Source: JBHIER01 sp046760705 [NCBI: bacterium] (GTDB taxonomy: Bacteria > JBHIER01 > G020348925). Taken from it: 26,506 nucleotides of DNA. The DNA lies in assembly GCA_046760705.1 (NCBI GenBank), contig JBHIER010000002.1, forward strand, positions 1 through 26,506, in the 5' to 3' direction. Within the stretch, counting starts at the first letter, position 1; each line of letters starts with the position of its first letter. Below the pieces are notes generated by a model. It was not told where the DNA came from, did no database searches, and worked only from the letters and a program-made list of their open reading frames with translations. Positions 15,297 through 23,675 of this stretch are shown one piece after another. The translations under genes and the position numbers were made by a program.

Positions 15297-17015
15297 ATGA
15301 GGTTCAAAAGCACTCTCATCCTCGGAATCGTCTTCCTGGCTCTGGCCGCCTACGTCTACTTCTTTGAGGTCAAGGGGGCTGGGCGGAGAGAGGAGACGCC
15401 GAAGGAAATCCTCCCCTTCGACAGAGCGAACCTCGAGGAGTTGAGGCTGACATACCCTGATAGGGCCGTCCTTTGCCTCAGAGACTCAGCGGATGTGTGG
15501 CACCTCGTTGAGCCCATCGAGACCAGGGCTTCTCAGGAGGAGATCGAGGAGATTTTAACTTGCCTGGATGGGGCGACAATCCGTCGGACCGTGGCCGATT
15601 CGGCCGAAAACCTCGCCGACTACGGTCTGGACCGACCGCAGATCACCCTGGGCATCAGACAAGAGGAGGAGGAGAGATACCGCTCCCTGATGTTGGGGGC
15701 CAAGAATCCGACAGGCACGTACGCCTACGCCAAAAGGGGTGATGAACCACCAATATTTCTCGTCTCATCAAGCCTGCTGAGCTCCCTTGAAAAGAGCCTC
15801 CACGACCTCCGTTTCAAGAGGGTCCTCGATTTCGAAAAGGGGGAAGTGAACAGAATCTCTCTCACCCGGCAAAGGGAGTCGATCGTCTGTTCCAAGTCCC
15901 TCGATCAATGGATGTTGGAGAGACCGATTCGGGCCAGGGCCGACGGGGATGAGATTGAAAAGATTGTGAGAAGATTGCACGAGGCAAGGGCCAAGGAGTT
16001 CGTCGCCGAAGAGATCGATGATGAGAAAAAGTACGGATTTGACAGGCCAGAGGTGATTGTGGAGCTGTTCACAGGTGAGAGGAACGGTCTCAAGAGCCTG
16101 GCTATAGGAAAGAGAGAAGGGGGGAGGTACTACGCCAAGGACGCTTCCCGGGACCCGGCCTTCACCGTTGATTCATCCCTGGTGTCAGTGCTGATGAAAG
16201 AGGCGACCGAACTGCGGGACAAATCTGTTCTGGCCATCCGGCCGTACAAGGTCCAGAGGATACGATTGGAGAGGGAGCAGACGGCCCTGGTCTGTCAGAA
16301 AGATTCGCTCTCCACCTGGCAGATTGTGGAGCCGATTCAGGTCCGGGCCGATGGGTCGAAGATCAACGATCTGCTCTGGGACCTGGAGGGGCTTGAGGCA
16401 GAAGAGTTCGTCTCAGATTCACCAGCGCAACTGACCCCGTACGGGCTTGCCGAACCGAAAATCCGAATCGAGTTGCAGATGGAAGGTGACAGCACTGCCC
16501 AGATACTCTCTGTGGGGGGAACCAGAGGCGAAAAGGTTTACGTGAAGAACAGCTCGGCCCCGTCGGTCTATCTGGTCGATTCTCAGTTTCTCGACAGAGT
16601 GGGAGAAGATGTGAGCCACTTTCGGGACAGAAAGATCCTCCGTTTTTACACCTATCAAGTGAGGGGGATTGAGATTGTTCGTGGAGAGAGAACCTGGGCC
16701 TGGCGAAAGGACTCCGGAGGGGACTGGAAAGGGCCAGCCGGCCGATTGGTCGAAAAGCTCCTGTCGGATCTGCAAAGCCTGAAGGCCGAGGAGTTTGTGG
16801 AGGACAATCCTTCGGACCTGTCTGTTTACGGGTTGACAGAACCCCGATGCAGGGTGACGCTTCAGTTGGAGGAGAAACCGCCTCAGGTTCTGCTGGTTGG
16901 TGACGAAAAGGGGGGTGGAAAGGTTTACGTCAAAAATGAAGAGGTGGATACAATCTATTTGACGAAGTCAGACTTTCTGGAGAAGTTGAAAGGTCTGGCG
17001 AAGGAGGGGGTGTGA
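15297..17015 (+). CDS. DUF4340 protein with four tandem units
   Basis: One N-terminal membrane helix (about 5-23) anchors a periplasmic chain built of four related units of about 130-137 residues. Each unit has WxxxEPIxxRAD-like, AEEFV-like and YGLxxP motifs. The YG dipeptides fall at residues 109, 246, 382 and 511; the motifs read YGLDRP, YGFDRP, YGLAEP and YGLTEP. DUF4340 commonly follows GldG-type genes and is thought to work with that exporter; the mechanism is not known. Spacing to the GldG gene is 1 bp, and the end overlaps the next start (GTGTGA). Confidence 0.88.
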   Translation: MRFKSTLILGIVFLALAAYVYFFEVKGAGRREETPKEILPFDRANLEELRLTYPDRAVLCLRDSADVWHLVEPIETRASQEEIEEILTCLDGATIRRTVADSAENLADYGLDRPQITLGIRQEEEERYRSLMLGAKNPTGTYAYAKRGDEPPIFLVSSSLLSSLEKSLHDLRFKRVLDFEKGEVNRISLTRQRESIVCSKSLDQWMLERPIRARADGDEIEKIVRRLHEARAKEFVAEEIDDEKKYGFDRPEVIVELFTGERNGLKSLAIGKREGGRYYAKDASRDPAFTVDSSLVSVLMKEATELRDKSVLAIRPYKVQRIRLEREQTALVCQKDSLSTWQIVEPIQVRADGSKINDLLWDLEGLEAEEFVSDSPAQLTPYGLAEPKIRIELQMEGDSTAQILSVGGTRGEKVYVKNSSAPSVYLVDSQFLDRVGEDVSHFRDRKILRFYTYQVRGIEIVRGERTWAWRKDSGGDWKGPAGRLVEKLLSDLQSLKAEEFVEDNPSDLSVYGLTEPRCRVTLQLEEKPPQVLLVGDEKGGGKVYVKNEEVDTIYLTKSDFLEKLKGLAKEGV

Positions 17016-18055
17016 CCGCTCGAGGTTTCCCAGAGAGTGTCTTCTGTTGGTCTCTGTTGGCCGTTCTTCTTCTCGGTTCCAGGAGTCTTGCGCAACGGGA
17101 ACAGATTCTGGTGGAATCGTCAGTGGACAGGTCAGTCATTACTGTCGGAGACCCGATCACCTATACTCTGACAATCACGAGAGCCGAGAGTGTAGCAGTT
17201 GAACCGCCACAGATGGGCGTAAATCTGGGGCAGTTTGAGATCAGGGATTACGAGGTTCTCGAGCCCCGGAAGACAGAGACTGGGGCCATCAGGGAGAGCT
17301 ACTCCTACATCATCTCGATCTATGATACGGGTGAATTCGAGATTCCACCGGTGAGGATTGTCTATACCGATTTAGAAGGCCGCCCGAGAGAGATCAGCTC
17401 CCAGGCGATTCGGATAACGGTCAACAGCGTCAAGCCGAGTCAGGCAGAGGATATCAAGGAGATAAAGCCGCCGGTCGAGATTGCGGCCGGGACGAAGACG
17501 CACCTGTGGGTTGGGGCGGTTGTTCTGGCGGTCGGTGGGTTGGTGTGGCTCTATCTCTGGAGGCGGAAGAGGGCCCGGCGCGAGGTTGAAGAAGAGAAAC
17601 TCGGGCCGCCGCGCCCGGCCCATCAGATCGCATACGAGGAGTTGAAGCGGATCGAGAGCCTCAATCTCATTGAGCAGGGTCTGATCAAACAGTTCTACAC
17701 TGAAGTCTCCGAAGTGATTCGACGGTATGTGGGGCACCGGTACCGCATCATCACTATGGAGCTCACCACCGAAGAGCTGATCGACTCCATGGCCGATGCC
17801 GGAATCCAACAGGAGCACGTGGCCGCGGTCAGGTCTCTCCTTGAGGAGTGCGATCTGGTCAAATTTGCCAAGTTTGTCCCCCGGAAAGAGGTGATGTATG
17901 ATGCTATCCCCAGGGCGAAAGCGATCGTTGAGGCCACGAGAAGACTCGAAGAACCAGCTCTCGAAGCAGCCAACACGAGGAAAGCAGACCTTCAGAGAGA
18001 TCTTAATGGGCAAGCCCGGGTCCGTGTGGCTGGCACTTCTGGCCGTTCTCCTTAG
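17012..18055 (+). CDS. short BatD-like membrane protein (paralogue 2)
   Basis: It has the same plan as the protein at 7319: signal peptide (SLLAVLLLGSRSLAQ), one Ig-like BatD domain (about 30-155, with VDRSVITVGDPITYTLTI), a membrane helix (about 168-188) followed by RRKRARR, and a cytosolic tail (FYTEVSEVIRRYV, MELTTEELID, ECDLVKFAKFVP). The start is GTG 17012, overlapping the DUF4340 stop, with AAGGAGGGGG upstream. Its 3' end overlaps the protease gene by 50 nt. BatD proteins are thought to act with vWA-domain BatA/B; the single-domain form may be an adaptor, which is inference. Confidence 0.8.
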   Translation: MTARGFPESVFCWSLLAVLLLGSRSLAQREQILVESSVDRSVITVGDPITYTLTITRAESVAVEPPQMGVNLGQFEIRDYEVLEPRKTETGAIRESYSYIISIYDTGEFEIPPVRIVYTDLEGRPREISSQAIRITVNSVKPSQAEDIKEIKPPVEIAAGTKTHLWVGAVVLAVGGLVWLYLWRRKRARREVEEEKLGPPRPAHQIAYEELKRIESLNLIEQGLIKQFYTEVSEVIRRYVGHRYRIITMELTTEELIDSMADAGIQQEHVAAVRSLLEECDLVKFAKFVPRKEVMYDAIPRAKAIVEATRRLEEPALEAANTRKADLQRDLNGQARVRVAGTSGRSP

Positions 18056-18935
18056 CCAGCCAACCGATGGGGAGGGGAAGACCGAGATAGAGTTCAAACT
18101 GCGGGCCAACGTTATTGTGGTAGATGTGAGCGTAAACGGCAGGGAGGGTCAGTTTGCTCTGGATACGGGGGCATCGAGCACAGTGATCTCAGAAGGTTTT
18201 GCCAGGGAATTGGGCCTGCAATCGGCTGAGAAATCGAAAGCGCTCGGGGCCGGCGGCGAGATCGTATCGTCCCTGGTGGCGGTCGATTCGATTCAGGTTG
18301 ATGAGGCCGTGGTCAAAGATTTGACTTGCGCCACCATGGACATCGACAATATAGGCAAAATGATAGGCGTGCCTCTGGATGGTGTTTTAGGATACAATTT
18401 CCTGAGCAAATTCAAAGTGACCATAGATTATGAGTCCAGGCTCTTAACCCTCGAACCGTACGAACCCTCACCGGCTGCCTCGGGATTCACCATCGACCGT
18501 GGCACTTTCACCTCCCACAAATATAACATCAGAGTCTCTCGACCGGATACATTGTGGGGGTTTGTGACCGAGACGGTCCTTCCCCAAATACCTGTTATTC
18601 TCGAAAAGAGGGGGACTACAGCCAAGGTGATGCTTACTGTGCAAGAGGTTGCCGGGCTGACGATCGAACAGGCAGTTCCTTCCATCGAGTTTGCAGTCTC
18701 AGGGCAGGTTGAAGATTACAAAAAAATCTCCGGGGATTGGGATCGGCTTAAAAGGGAGAGGTGCTATGTTCTTCAGTACCGCGGACTGAAGGAAGGGAGG
18801 AAAATGAGGTTTAAGCAGATTTTCTTGATGAGAGCAGACCGTTTAATCAACTTCAATTGCTATGCCAGCCTTGAAGAGTTCGACTCTTTCAGGGAGGATT
18901 TTGATCGGATACTGGAAAGCGTAGTCATGGAGTGA
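18006..18935 (+). CDS. secreted retropepsin-like aspartyl protease
   Basis: A signal peptide (about 1-22, VWLALLAVLLSQP) precedes a retroviral-type aspartyl protease domain (about 30-150). The active-site motif is FALDTGASSTVIS, and the matching late motif is GVLGYNFLSKFKVTIDY, as in gag-pol-like bacterial aspartyl proteases, which work as dimers. A further domain (about 160-309) is unassigned and resembles nothing I can name. I choose ATG 18006, since translation from the upstream in-frame start at 17898 runs antiphase through the BatD-like tail. It lies inside the cluster, 4 bp before batA, so it probably processes a periplasmic partner or substrate of the Bat system. Confidence 0.8.
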   Translation: MGKPGSVWLALLAVLLSQPTDGEGKTEIEFKLRANVIVVDVSVNGREGQFALDTGASSTVISEGFARELGLQSAEKSKALGAGGEIVSSLVAVDSIQVDEAVVKDLTCATMDIDNIGKMIGVPLDGVLGYNFLSKFKVTIDYESRLLTLEPYEPSPAASGFTIDRGTFTSHKYNIRVSRPDTLWGFVTETVLPQIPVILEKRGTTAKVMLTVQEVAGLTIEQAVPSIEFAVSGQVEDYKKISGDWDRLKRERCYVLQYRGLKEGRKMRFKQIFLMRADRLINFNCYASLEEFDSFREDFDRILESVVME

Positions 18936-18939
18936 GTCT

Positions 18940-19953
18940 TTGGAGTTTAATCCGCAGGAGATGATGAGGTTTGCCAACACATATTTTCTGATCCTTCTGC
19001 TCATCATACCGGTGATGGTGTACAGGTATCTTTACGGGAAGAGGGCCAGGGTTGGCAGCATACGGTTTTCGGATCTGGGGACCGTCAAGCGGATCCGACG
19101 TTCCCGCTCTCTCCGGCTGCGGCACAGTCTCATCGTCCTGCGGGCCCTTGTCATCGCCCTGCTGGTTCTGGCCATGGCCAGGCCTCAATCCGGGGAGAGG
19201 GGTGAGGAGATTCTGACCGAAGGGGTGGACATCATCCTGGCCATCGACGTCTCCAGTTCGATGAAGGCCGAGGACTTCAAGCCCAAAAACAGGCTCCACG
19301 TGGCCAAGCGGGTTGTGGCCGAATTTATTCGCGGGCGGAAGAACGACCGGCTGGGCATGGTGGTCTTTGCGGCCAAGAGTTTCACCCAGTGTCCCCTGAC
19401 GCTGGATTACGGTATCCTCTTGAACTTCTTAGATCAAGTGGAGATCGGCATCATTGAGGACGGCACCGCAATTGGAATGGCCATCGCCACCTGCGTCAAC
19501 CGGTTGAGGGACTCCGAGGCCAAGAGTAAGGTCGTCATCCTCCTCACCGACGGGATCAACAACCGGGGTGAAATCGACCCGATCACGGCGGCCAAAACCG
19601 CTCAGGCCACGGGGGTGAAGATTTACACCATTGGGGCGGGCAAGAGAGGAAGTGCCCTCTATCCTGTTGACGACCCCATCTTCGGTCGACGATACGTTCG
19701 AATGGACGTGGAGATTGACGAAGCATCGCTCAGAGAAATAGCCCGCATAACAGGGGGAAAGTATTTCAGGGCCACGGATGGTGAAGCCCTGGCCAGAATC
19801 TACCGCGAGATCGCAGAGATGGAGAAGACGGAGATTAAGACCAAGGAGTACATCCGCTACACCGAGCTCTTCTGGTACTTTCTGATTCCGGCCATGGTTC
19901 TGCTCGGTGGTGAGACCGTTTTGGCGAACACGCGTTTTCGAAAGATCCCGTGA
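18940..19953 (+). CDS. batA: BatA-like vWA membrane protein
   Basis: The N-terminal BatA domain with two helices (FLILLLIIPVMVYRYLY; LIVLRALVIALLVLAMARPQ) is followed by a vWA domain with the metal-ion-dependent adhesion site DVSSS (103-107), the conserved Thr/Asp positions (EDGTAIG, LLTDG) and a C-terminal helix (about 310-330). The vWA domain should be periplasmic. Start TTG 18940 has GGAG 7 nt upstream; ATG 18964 is the alternative and also gives a family-like start (MRFANTYFL). Bat refers to Bacteroides aerotolerance; the molecular function is still not settled. Confidence 0.92.
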   Translation: MEFNPQEMMRFANTYFLILLLIIPVMVYRYLYGKRARVGSIRFSDLGTVKRIRRSRSLRLRHSLIVLRALVIALLVLAMARPQSGERGEEILTEGVDIILAIDVSSSMKAEDFKPKNRLHVAKRVVAEFIRGRKNDRLGMVVFAAKSFTQCPLTLDYGILLNFLDQVEIGIIEDGTAIGMAIATCVNRLRDSEAKSKVVILLTDGINNRGEIDPITAAKTAQATGVKIYTIGAGKRGSALYPVDDPIFGRRYVRMDVEIDEASLREIARITGGKYFRATDGEALARIYREIAEMEKTEIKTKEYIRYTELFWYFLIPAMVLLGGETVLANTRFRKIP

Positions 19954-19960
19954 GGCCCAG

Positions 19961-20989
19961 ATGCATTTTGCTCAACCCCATTATCTCAACCTGCTTCTGC
20001 TCATTCCTGCTTTGGCGGTATTTTATCTGATCGCTTTCAAGCGGAAGCGGCGGGCGCTGGAGCGGTTCGGCAACCTCGATCTCGTAGCTAAAATGACGGC
20101 CTCAGTGAGCAGAAAGCGGCAGATCTTCAAAGTCTTTCTGGTTCTGGTCAGCATCTTCTTTCTGGTCGTGGCCCTGGCCCGCCCCCAGTTCGGGGAGCGG
20201 CTCCAGATCATGAAGCGAAGGGGCTTGGACATCATGATCGCCCTGGATACGTCCCTCAGCATGCTGGCCGAAGACATCAAGCCGAACCGGTTGGAGCGGG
20301 CCAAACACGAGATCGCCGGTCTCATCGACCGGCTTCGGGGCGATCGGGTGGGGCTGCTGGCCTTCGCCGGTGAGAGCTTCGTCCAGTGCCCCCTGACCAC
20401 CGACTACGGGGCGGCGAAGATGTTCCTGGAGGCCATGGACACAGAGATCATACCCGAACCGGGGACGGCCATCGGAGATGCCATTGAGAAGGCCCTCGGC
20501 GGTTTCGTCAAGCAGGAGCGAAAATACAAGATCCTCATCCTCCTCACCGACGGGGAGGATCACCTCAGCGATCCCATCGGCGCGGCCAAGAAAGCCGCCG
20601 AGGAAGGGGTCCGAATCTACACCGTCGGCCTGGGCACCCGCAGGGGTGAACCGATCCCGCTGCGCGATCCCACCGGCAAGGTGGAAGAGTATAAGCGGGA
20701 CCGAAAGGGGGAGGTGGTGATGACCAGACTGGACGAGGTGACCTTGCAAAAGGTGGCTCTGCTCACTGAGGGGAAATACTACCGCTCCACCATGGGGGAG
20801 GCCGAACTGGATAAGATTTACGAGGACATCTCCCAGCTCGAGAAGAAAGAATTCGAAGCCAAGGAGTTCACCCAGTACGAGGACCGTTACCAGTACTTTC
20901 TCATCTTCGCCATCGTTCTGCTGAGCATGGAGGCCGTTCTGACCGACAGAAGAAAAGTGAAAAAGCAATGGGAGGGACGCTTTGAATAA
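19961..20989 (+). CDS. batB: BatB-like vWA membrane protein
   Basis: A paralogue of BatA with the same plan: N-terminal MHFAQPHYLNLLLLIPALAV, second helix near 57-73 ending ALARPQFGER, vWA metal site DTSLS (96-100), EPGTAIGDAIEKAL, LILLTDGEDH, and a C-terminal helix (YFLIFAIVLLSMEAVL). ATG 19961 is chosen, with GAGG 5 nt upstream; an earlier in-frame start at 19907 overlaps batA. Two adjacent vWA proteins are typical of Bat operons and are expected to interact. Confidence 0.92.
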   Translation: MHFAQPHYLNLLLLIPALAVFYLIAFKRKRRALERFGNLDLVAKMTASVSRKRQIFKVFLVLVSIFFLVVALARPQFGERLQIMKRRGLDIMIALDTSLSMLAEDIKPNRLERAKHEIAGLIDRLRGDRVGLLAFAGESFVQCPLTTDYGAAKMFLEAMDTEIIPEPGTAIGDAIEKALGGFVKQERKYKILILLTDGEDHLSDPIGAAKKAAEEGVRIYTVGLGTRRGEPIPLRDPTGKVEEYKRDRKGEVVMTRLDEVTLQKVALLTEGKYYRSTMGEAELDKIYEDISQLEKKEFEAKEFTQYEDRYQYFLIFAIVLLSMEAVLTDRRKVKKQWEGRFE

Positions 20990-21758
20990 TAGAGTGATCT
21001 GTGATCTGCGGCCAGTGGCCAGCGTAATCTTTACGAGTATGGCCCTTTTTATCCTCACTCTTAGTTCAACCTTCGGAGATGAGGTGGTCAAGAAGAACAG
21101 GAAGGGAATCGAATTGTTCAATGAAGGGCAGTACGACGAAGCCCTGGGGGCCTATCGCGACGCCCAACTCGAGGCACCGGAGTCTCCAGAACTCCATTTC
21201 AACATCGGTAACACACTTTACAAGCAGAAAAAGTACGAGCAGGCCCAAGAGGAGTACATGAAAGCCCTCTCCACCGAGGATGCCCTTCTGCAATCGCAGA
21301 TCTTCTATAACATAGGCAACAGCCAATATCGGCTGAACAAGTTGGTGGAGTCCATCGACTCCTATAAGAAGAGTCTGGAGATCAACCCGGATGATATGGA
21401 CGCCAAGTACAATCTGGAGTTCGTCCGCAATAAGTTGAAGGAAATGGCCCAACAGCAGCAACAGCAGGGGGGCCAGCAAGAGCAGCAGATGCAACAGCAG
21501 GAACAAGAACAGCAGCCAGGTGGGCAGTCCCAGGAAGGCGAAGAGGGTCAAGAGCAGCAGAGCCAAGGGCAGCCGGGCGAAGAAGAACAACAGGAAGGGG
21601 TTGAAGAGCAACCGCAACAGCAAAAGGCCGAAGGGGAGATGACCGAGGAGGAGGCTCGGCGCATCCTGGACGCTCTGAAGGATGATGAACTGGAAGTACA
21701 GAAAAAGATGCGAAGGATGCCACAGCCCGGGAAGAGACGGGTCGAAAAAGATTGGTAG
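20982..21758 (+). CDS. batC: BatC-like TPR protein with Gln-rich region
   Basis: A signal/anchor segment (about 12-31) precedes three TPR motifs (about 36-145: GIELFNEGQYDEALGAYRDA, LHFNIGNTLYKQKKYEQAQE, FYNIGNSQYRLNKLVESIDS). A Gln/Glu/Gly-rich low-complexity stretch (about 153-215) follows, then the conserved BatC end MTEEEARRILDALKDDE and a basic tail. The start is TTG 20982 with GGAGGG upstream, overlapping batB by 8 nt. The Gln tract is encoded by mixed CAG/CAA codons, so it could vary in length between strains. Confidence 0.88.
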   Translation: MNNRVICDLRPVASVIFTSMALFILTLSSTFGDEVVKKNRKGIELFNEGQYDEALGAYRDAQLEAPESPELHFNIGNTLYKQKKYEQAQEEYMKALSTEDALLQSQIFYNIGNSQYRLNKLVESIDSYKKSLEINPDDMDAKYNLEFVRNKLKEMAQQQQQQGGQQEQQMQQQEQEQQPGGQSQEGEEGQEQQSQGQPGEEEQQEGVEEQPQQQKAEGEMTEEEARRILDALKDDELEVQKKMRRMPQPGKRRVEKDW

Positions 21759-21851
21759 TTGACTCACGCTGGGGGCAGGAGTTGCACTTCTGCCCCCCCA
21801 AATCCGGTTGGGAGTCCAAATCCTAACGGGGTTGAAAACAATCTATCTATT

Positions 21852-23675
21852 ATGAAACGGACTCTTTTACTGGCGCACATTTCACAAATACTGGCGGTTT
21901 CAGTCGTATTGGCTGGCGATCTCACTCTGACAGCTTCGGTGGATAAGACGAAACTGGGGGTAGAAGATCAACTGACCCTGACCGTATCGGCCACCGGGAG
22001 CGGATTTGAGACACTGCCCGAACCAAAACTTCCGGCCGTGGACAATTTTGACATCATCGGCACACACACATCCACCTCCTCCCAGTTCAGCATCGTCAAT
22101 GGCCAGGTCTCCTCATCCAAGACGATCGGCTTCATCTATTATCTCTCCCCTCGTCAGGCCGGAAAATGGAAGATCGGGTCCGTCAAGCTTCGGTACAAGG
22201 GAAAGACGTATACCACAGAGCCGATCGATATTGAGGTCGTGGCCGGCACTGTTCAGCCGAAACGTCAGCCGAGGCAACGACCCCGAAGCCGATCTCGTTG
22301 GTCACAGCCGAGAGGGGAGGTTAATATCAAGAACAACCTTTTTGTGAAAACGACTGTGGACAAGAAGGAGGCTTATGTTGGCGAACAGATCACTGTGACC
22401 TACAAGCTGTATAAGCGCATCGGACTCTCCAACGTCAGCTATAAAAACATACCATCATTTACAAATTTCTGGGTTGAGAGTCTCTTCGATGCAAAACAGC
22501 TCAAGTTTAAGTCCGAAGTGCTGAAGGGCGTACGATACGAGGTGGCCGTCTTAAAAAAGTTGGCCCTCTTCCCAACCACTGATGGCACCTTCAGCATCGA
22601 GCCTTTGTCTCTCTCTTGTGAGGTGCCAATGAGGGGCCACGACATTTTCGACAGTTTCTTCGGGCGATCACAACCGGTCACTCTCGAGACTGATCCTATT
22701 GCGCTAAAAGTCTTACCCCTTCCGCCGGATGCCCCACCTGGATTCGCTGGGGCAGTGGGAGAGTACCGCATCTCGGCATCGGTGGACAAGAGCCAGGTTG
22801 AGGCGAACCAACCGATCACCCTGACCGTAAGAGTCTCTGGTGCCGGAAACATCAAGACTCTACCCGGCCCAACCTTGCCTCCTTTTGCCGACTTCAAGAA
22901 GTTCGATTCAGGAAGCACTGAGAAGATCACCTCCAAGCAGAATGAGCTGAAGGGATCGAAGACATATACCTATGTGCTCATCCCCAGGAGTGAGGGCAGC
23001 TACACCATTGATCCGGTCTCCTTCACCTTTTTTGATCCGAAGGCCAAGGGCTACAGGACTGTCAGAACACGACCCATCTCCGTTATAGCTACACCTGGTT
23101 CAACTGAGGAGGAGGAAAGAGCCTACGGGCTCTCCAGAGCGGAGATTGAGGTTGTTGGAAGAGACATTCGGTATATCAAACCCAACGTGGTCAGTCTTGA
23201 GAATCAGGGGAGATTCTTGTATCAGAGCAGATGGTTTCAGATCATCCAGCTTCTACCGGTGCTGGCGATCGTTATAGCTGTAGTATACAGAAGGCATACC
23301 GATCGAATCAATCAGGACGTCCGATACGCCCGGTTACGGAGGGCCCATCGAAGGGCTCAGCAGCGGCTGAAGGAGGCCAGGCGTCTGATGGAGAAGGGGG
23401 CCGAGGAGGAGTTTTACCCCAGTGTGTCCAAGGCGTTGACCGATTTTTTGGGGGATAAACTCAACCTCTCTGCAGCCGGAATAACCACCGACCGGGTGGC
23501 AGCCGACTTGGAGGCGAGGGGGGTGTCCGAGGAGCTGAGGCGAAAGCTGATCTCCTGCCTCGAAGAGTGCGATTTTGCCAGGTTCGCCCCCTCAGGCCGG
23601 TCCAAGAACGATATGCGCGGCACGCTCGATTCGGCCCGCTCAGTGATTCAGATGCTGGAAAGAGAGAAGGTATGA
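21852..23675 (+). CDS. batD: BatD, full-length multi-Ig membrane protein
   Basis: A signal peptide (about 1-21) precedes repeated extracytoplasmic Ig-like units: LTLTASVDKTKLGVEDQLTL, then VKTTVDKKEAYVGEQITVTY, then ISASVDKSQVEANQPITLTV. A membrane helix follows (about 465-485, IIQLLPVLAIVIAVVYRR). The cytosolic tail (FYPSVSKALTDFL, AGITTDRVA, ECDFARFAP) is shared with the two short BatD-like proteins. Length 607 is typical. ATG 21852 starts the signal peptide, although no clear ribosome binding site is visible and the gap from batC is 93 bp. An earlier in-frame start would add implausible sequence. Confidence 0.9.
   Translation: MKRTLLLAHISQILAVSVVLAGDLTLTASVDKTKLGVEDQLTLTVSATGSGFETLPEPKLPAVDNFDIIGTHTSTSSQFSIVNGQVSSSKTIGFIYYLSPRQAGKWKIGSVKLRYKGKTYTTEPIDIEVVAGTVQPKRQPRQRPRSRSRWSQPRGEVNIKNNLFVKTTVDKKEAYVGEQITVTYKLYKRIGLSNVSYKNIPSFTNFWVESLFDAKQLKFKSEVLKGVRYEVAVLKKLALFPTTDGTFSIEPLSLSCEVPMRGHDIFDSFFGRSQPVTLETDPIALKVLPLPPDAPPGFAGAVGEYRISASVDKSQVEANQPITLTVRVSGAGNIKTLPGPTLPPFADFKKFDSGSTEKITSKQNELKGSKTYTYVLIPRSEGSYTIDPVSFTFFDPKAKGYRTVRTRPISVIATPGSTEEEERAYGLSRAEIEVVGRDIRYIKPNVVSLENQGRFLYQSRWFQIIQLLPVLAIVIAVVYRRHTDRINQDVRYARLRRAHRRAQQRLKEARRLMEKGAEEEFYPSVSKALTDFLGDKLNLSAAGITTDRVAADLEARGVSEELRRKLISCLEECDFARFAPSGRSKNDMRGTLDSARSVIQMLEREKV

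Noticed and set aside
11845-17015. Calling the ABC module a gliding motility system
   Set aside because: No other Gld or Spr motility genes are present, and GldA/F/G-like exporters are found in many non-gliding bacteria.
21449-21640. CAG/CAA-rich tract as a DNA repeat array
   Set aside because: Codons are mixed and in frame; it is the normal low-complexity region of BatC.
20102-21767. Long minus-strand frames opposite batB and batC
   Set aside because: Antisense shadows; the leucine-rich stretch is the complement of the BatC Gln/Glu tract.
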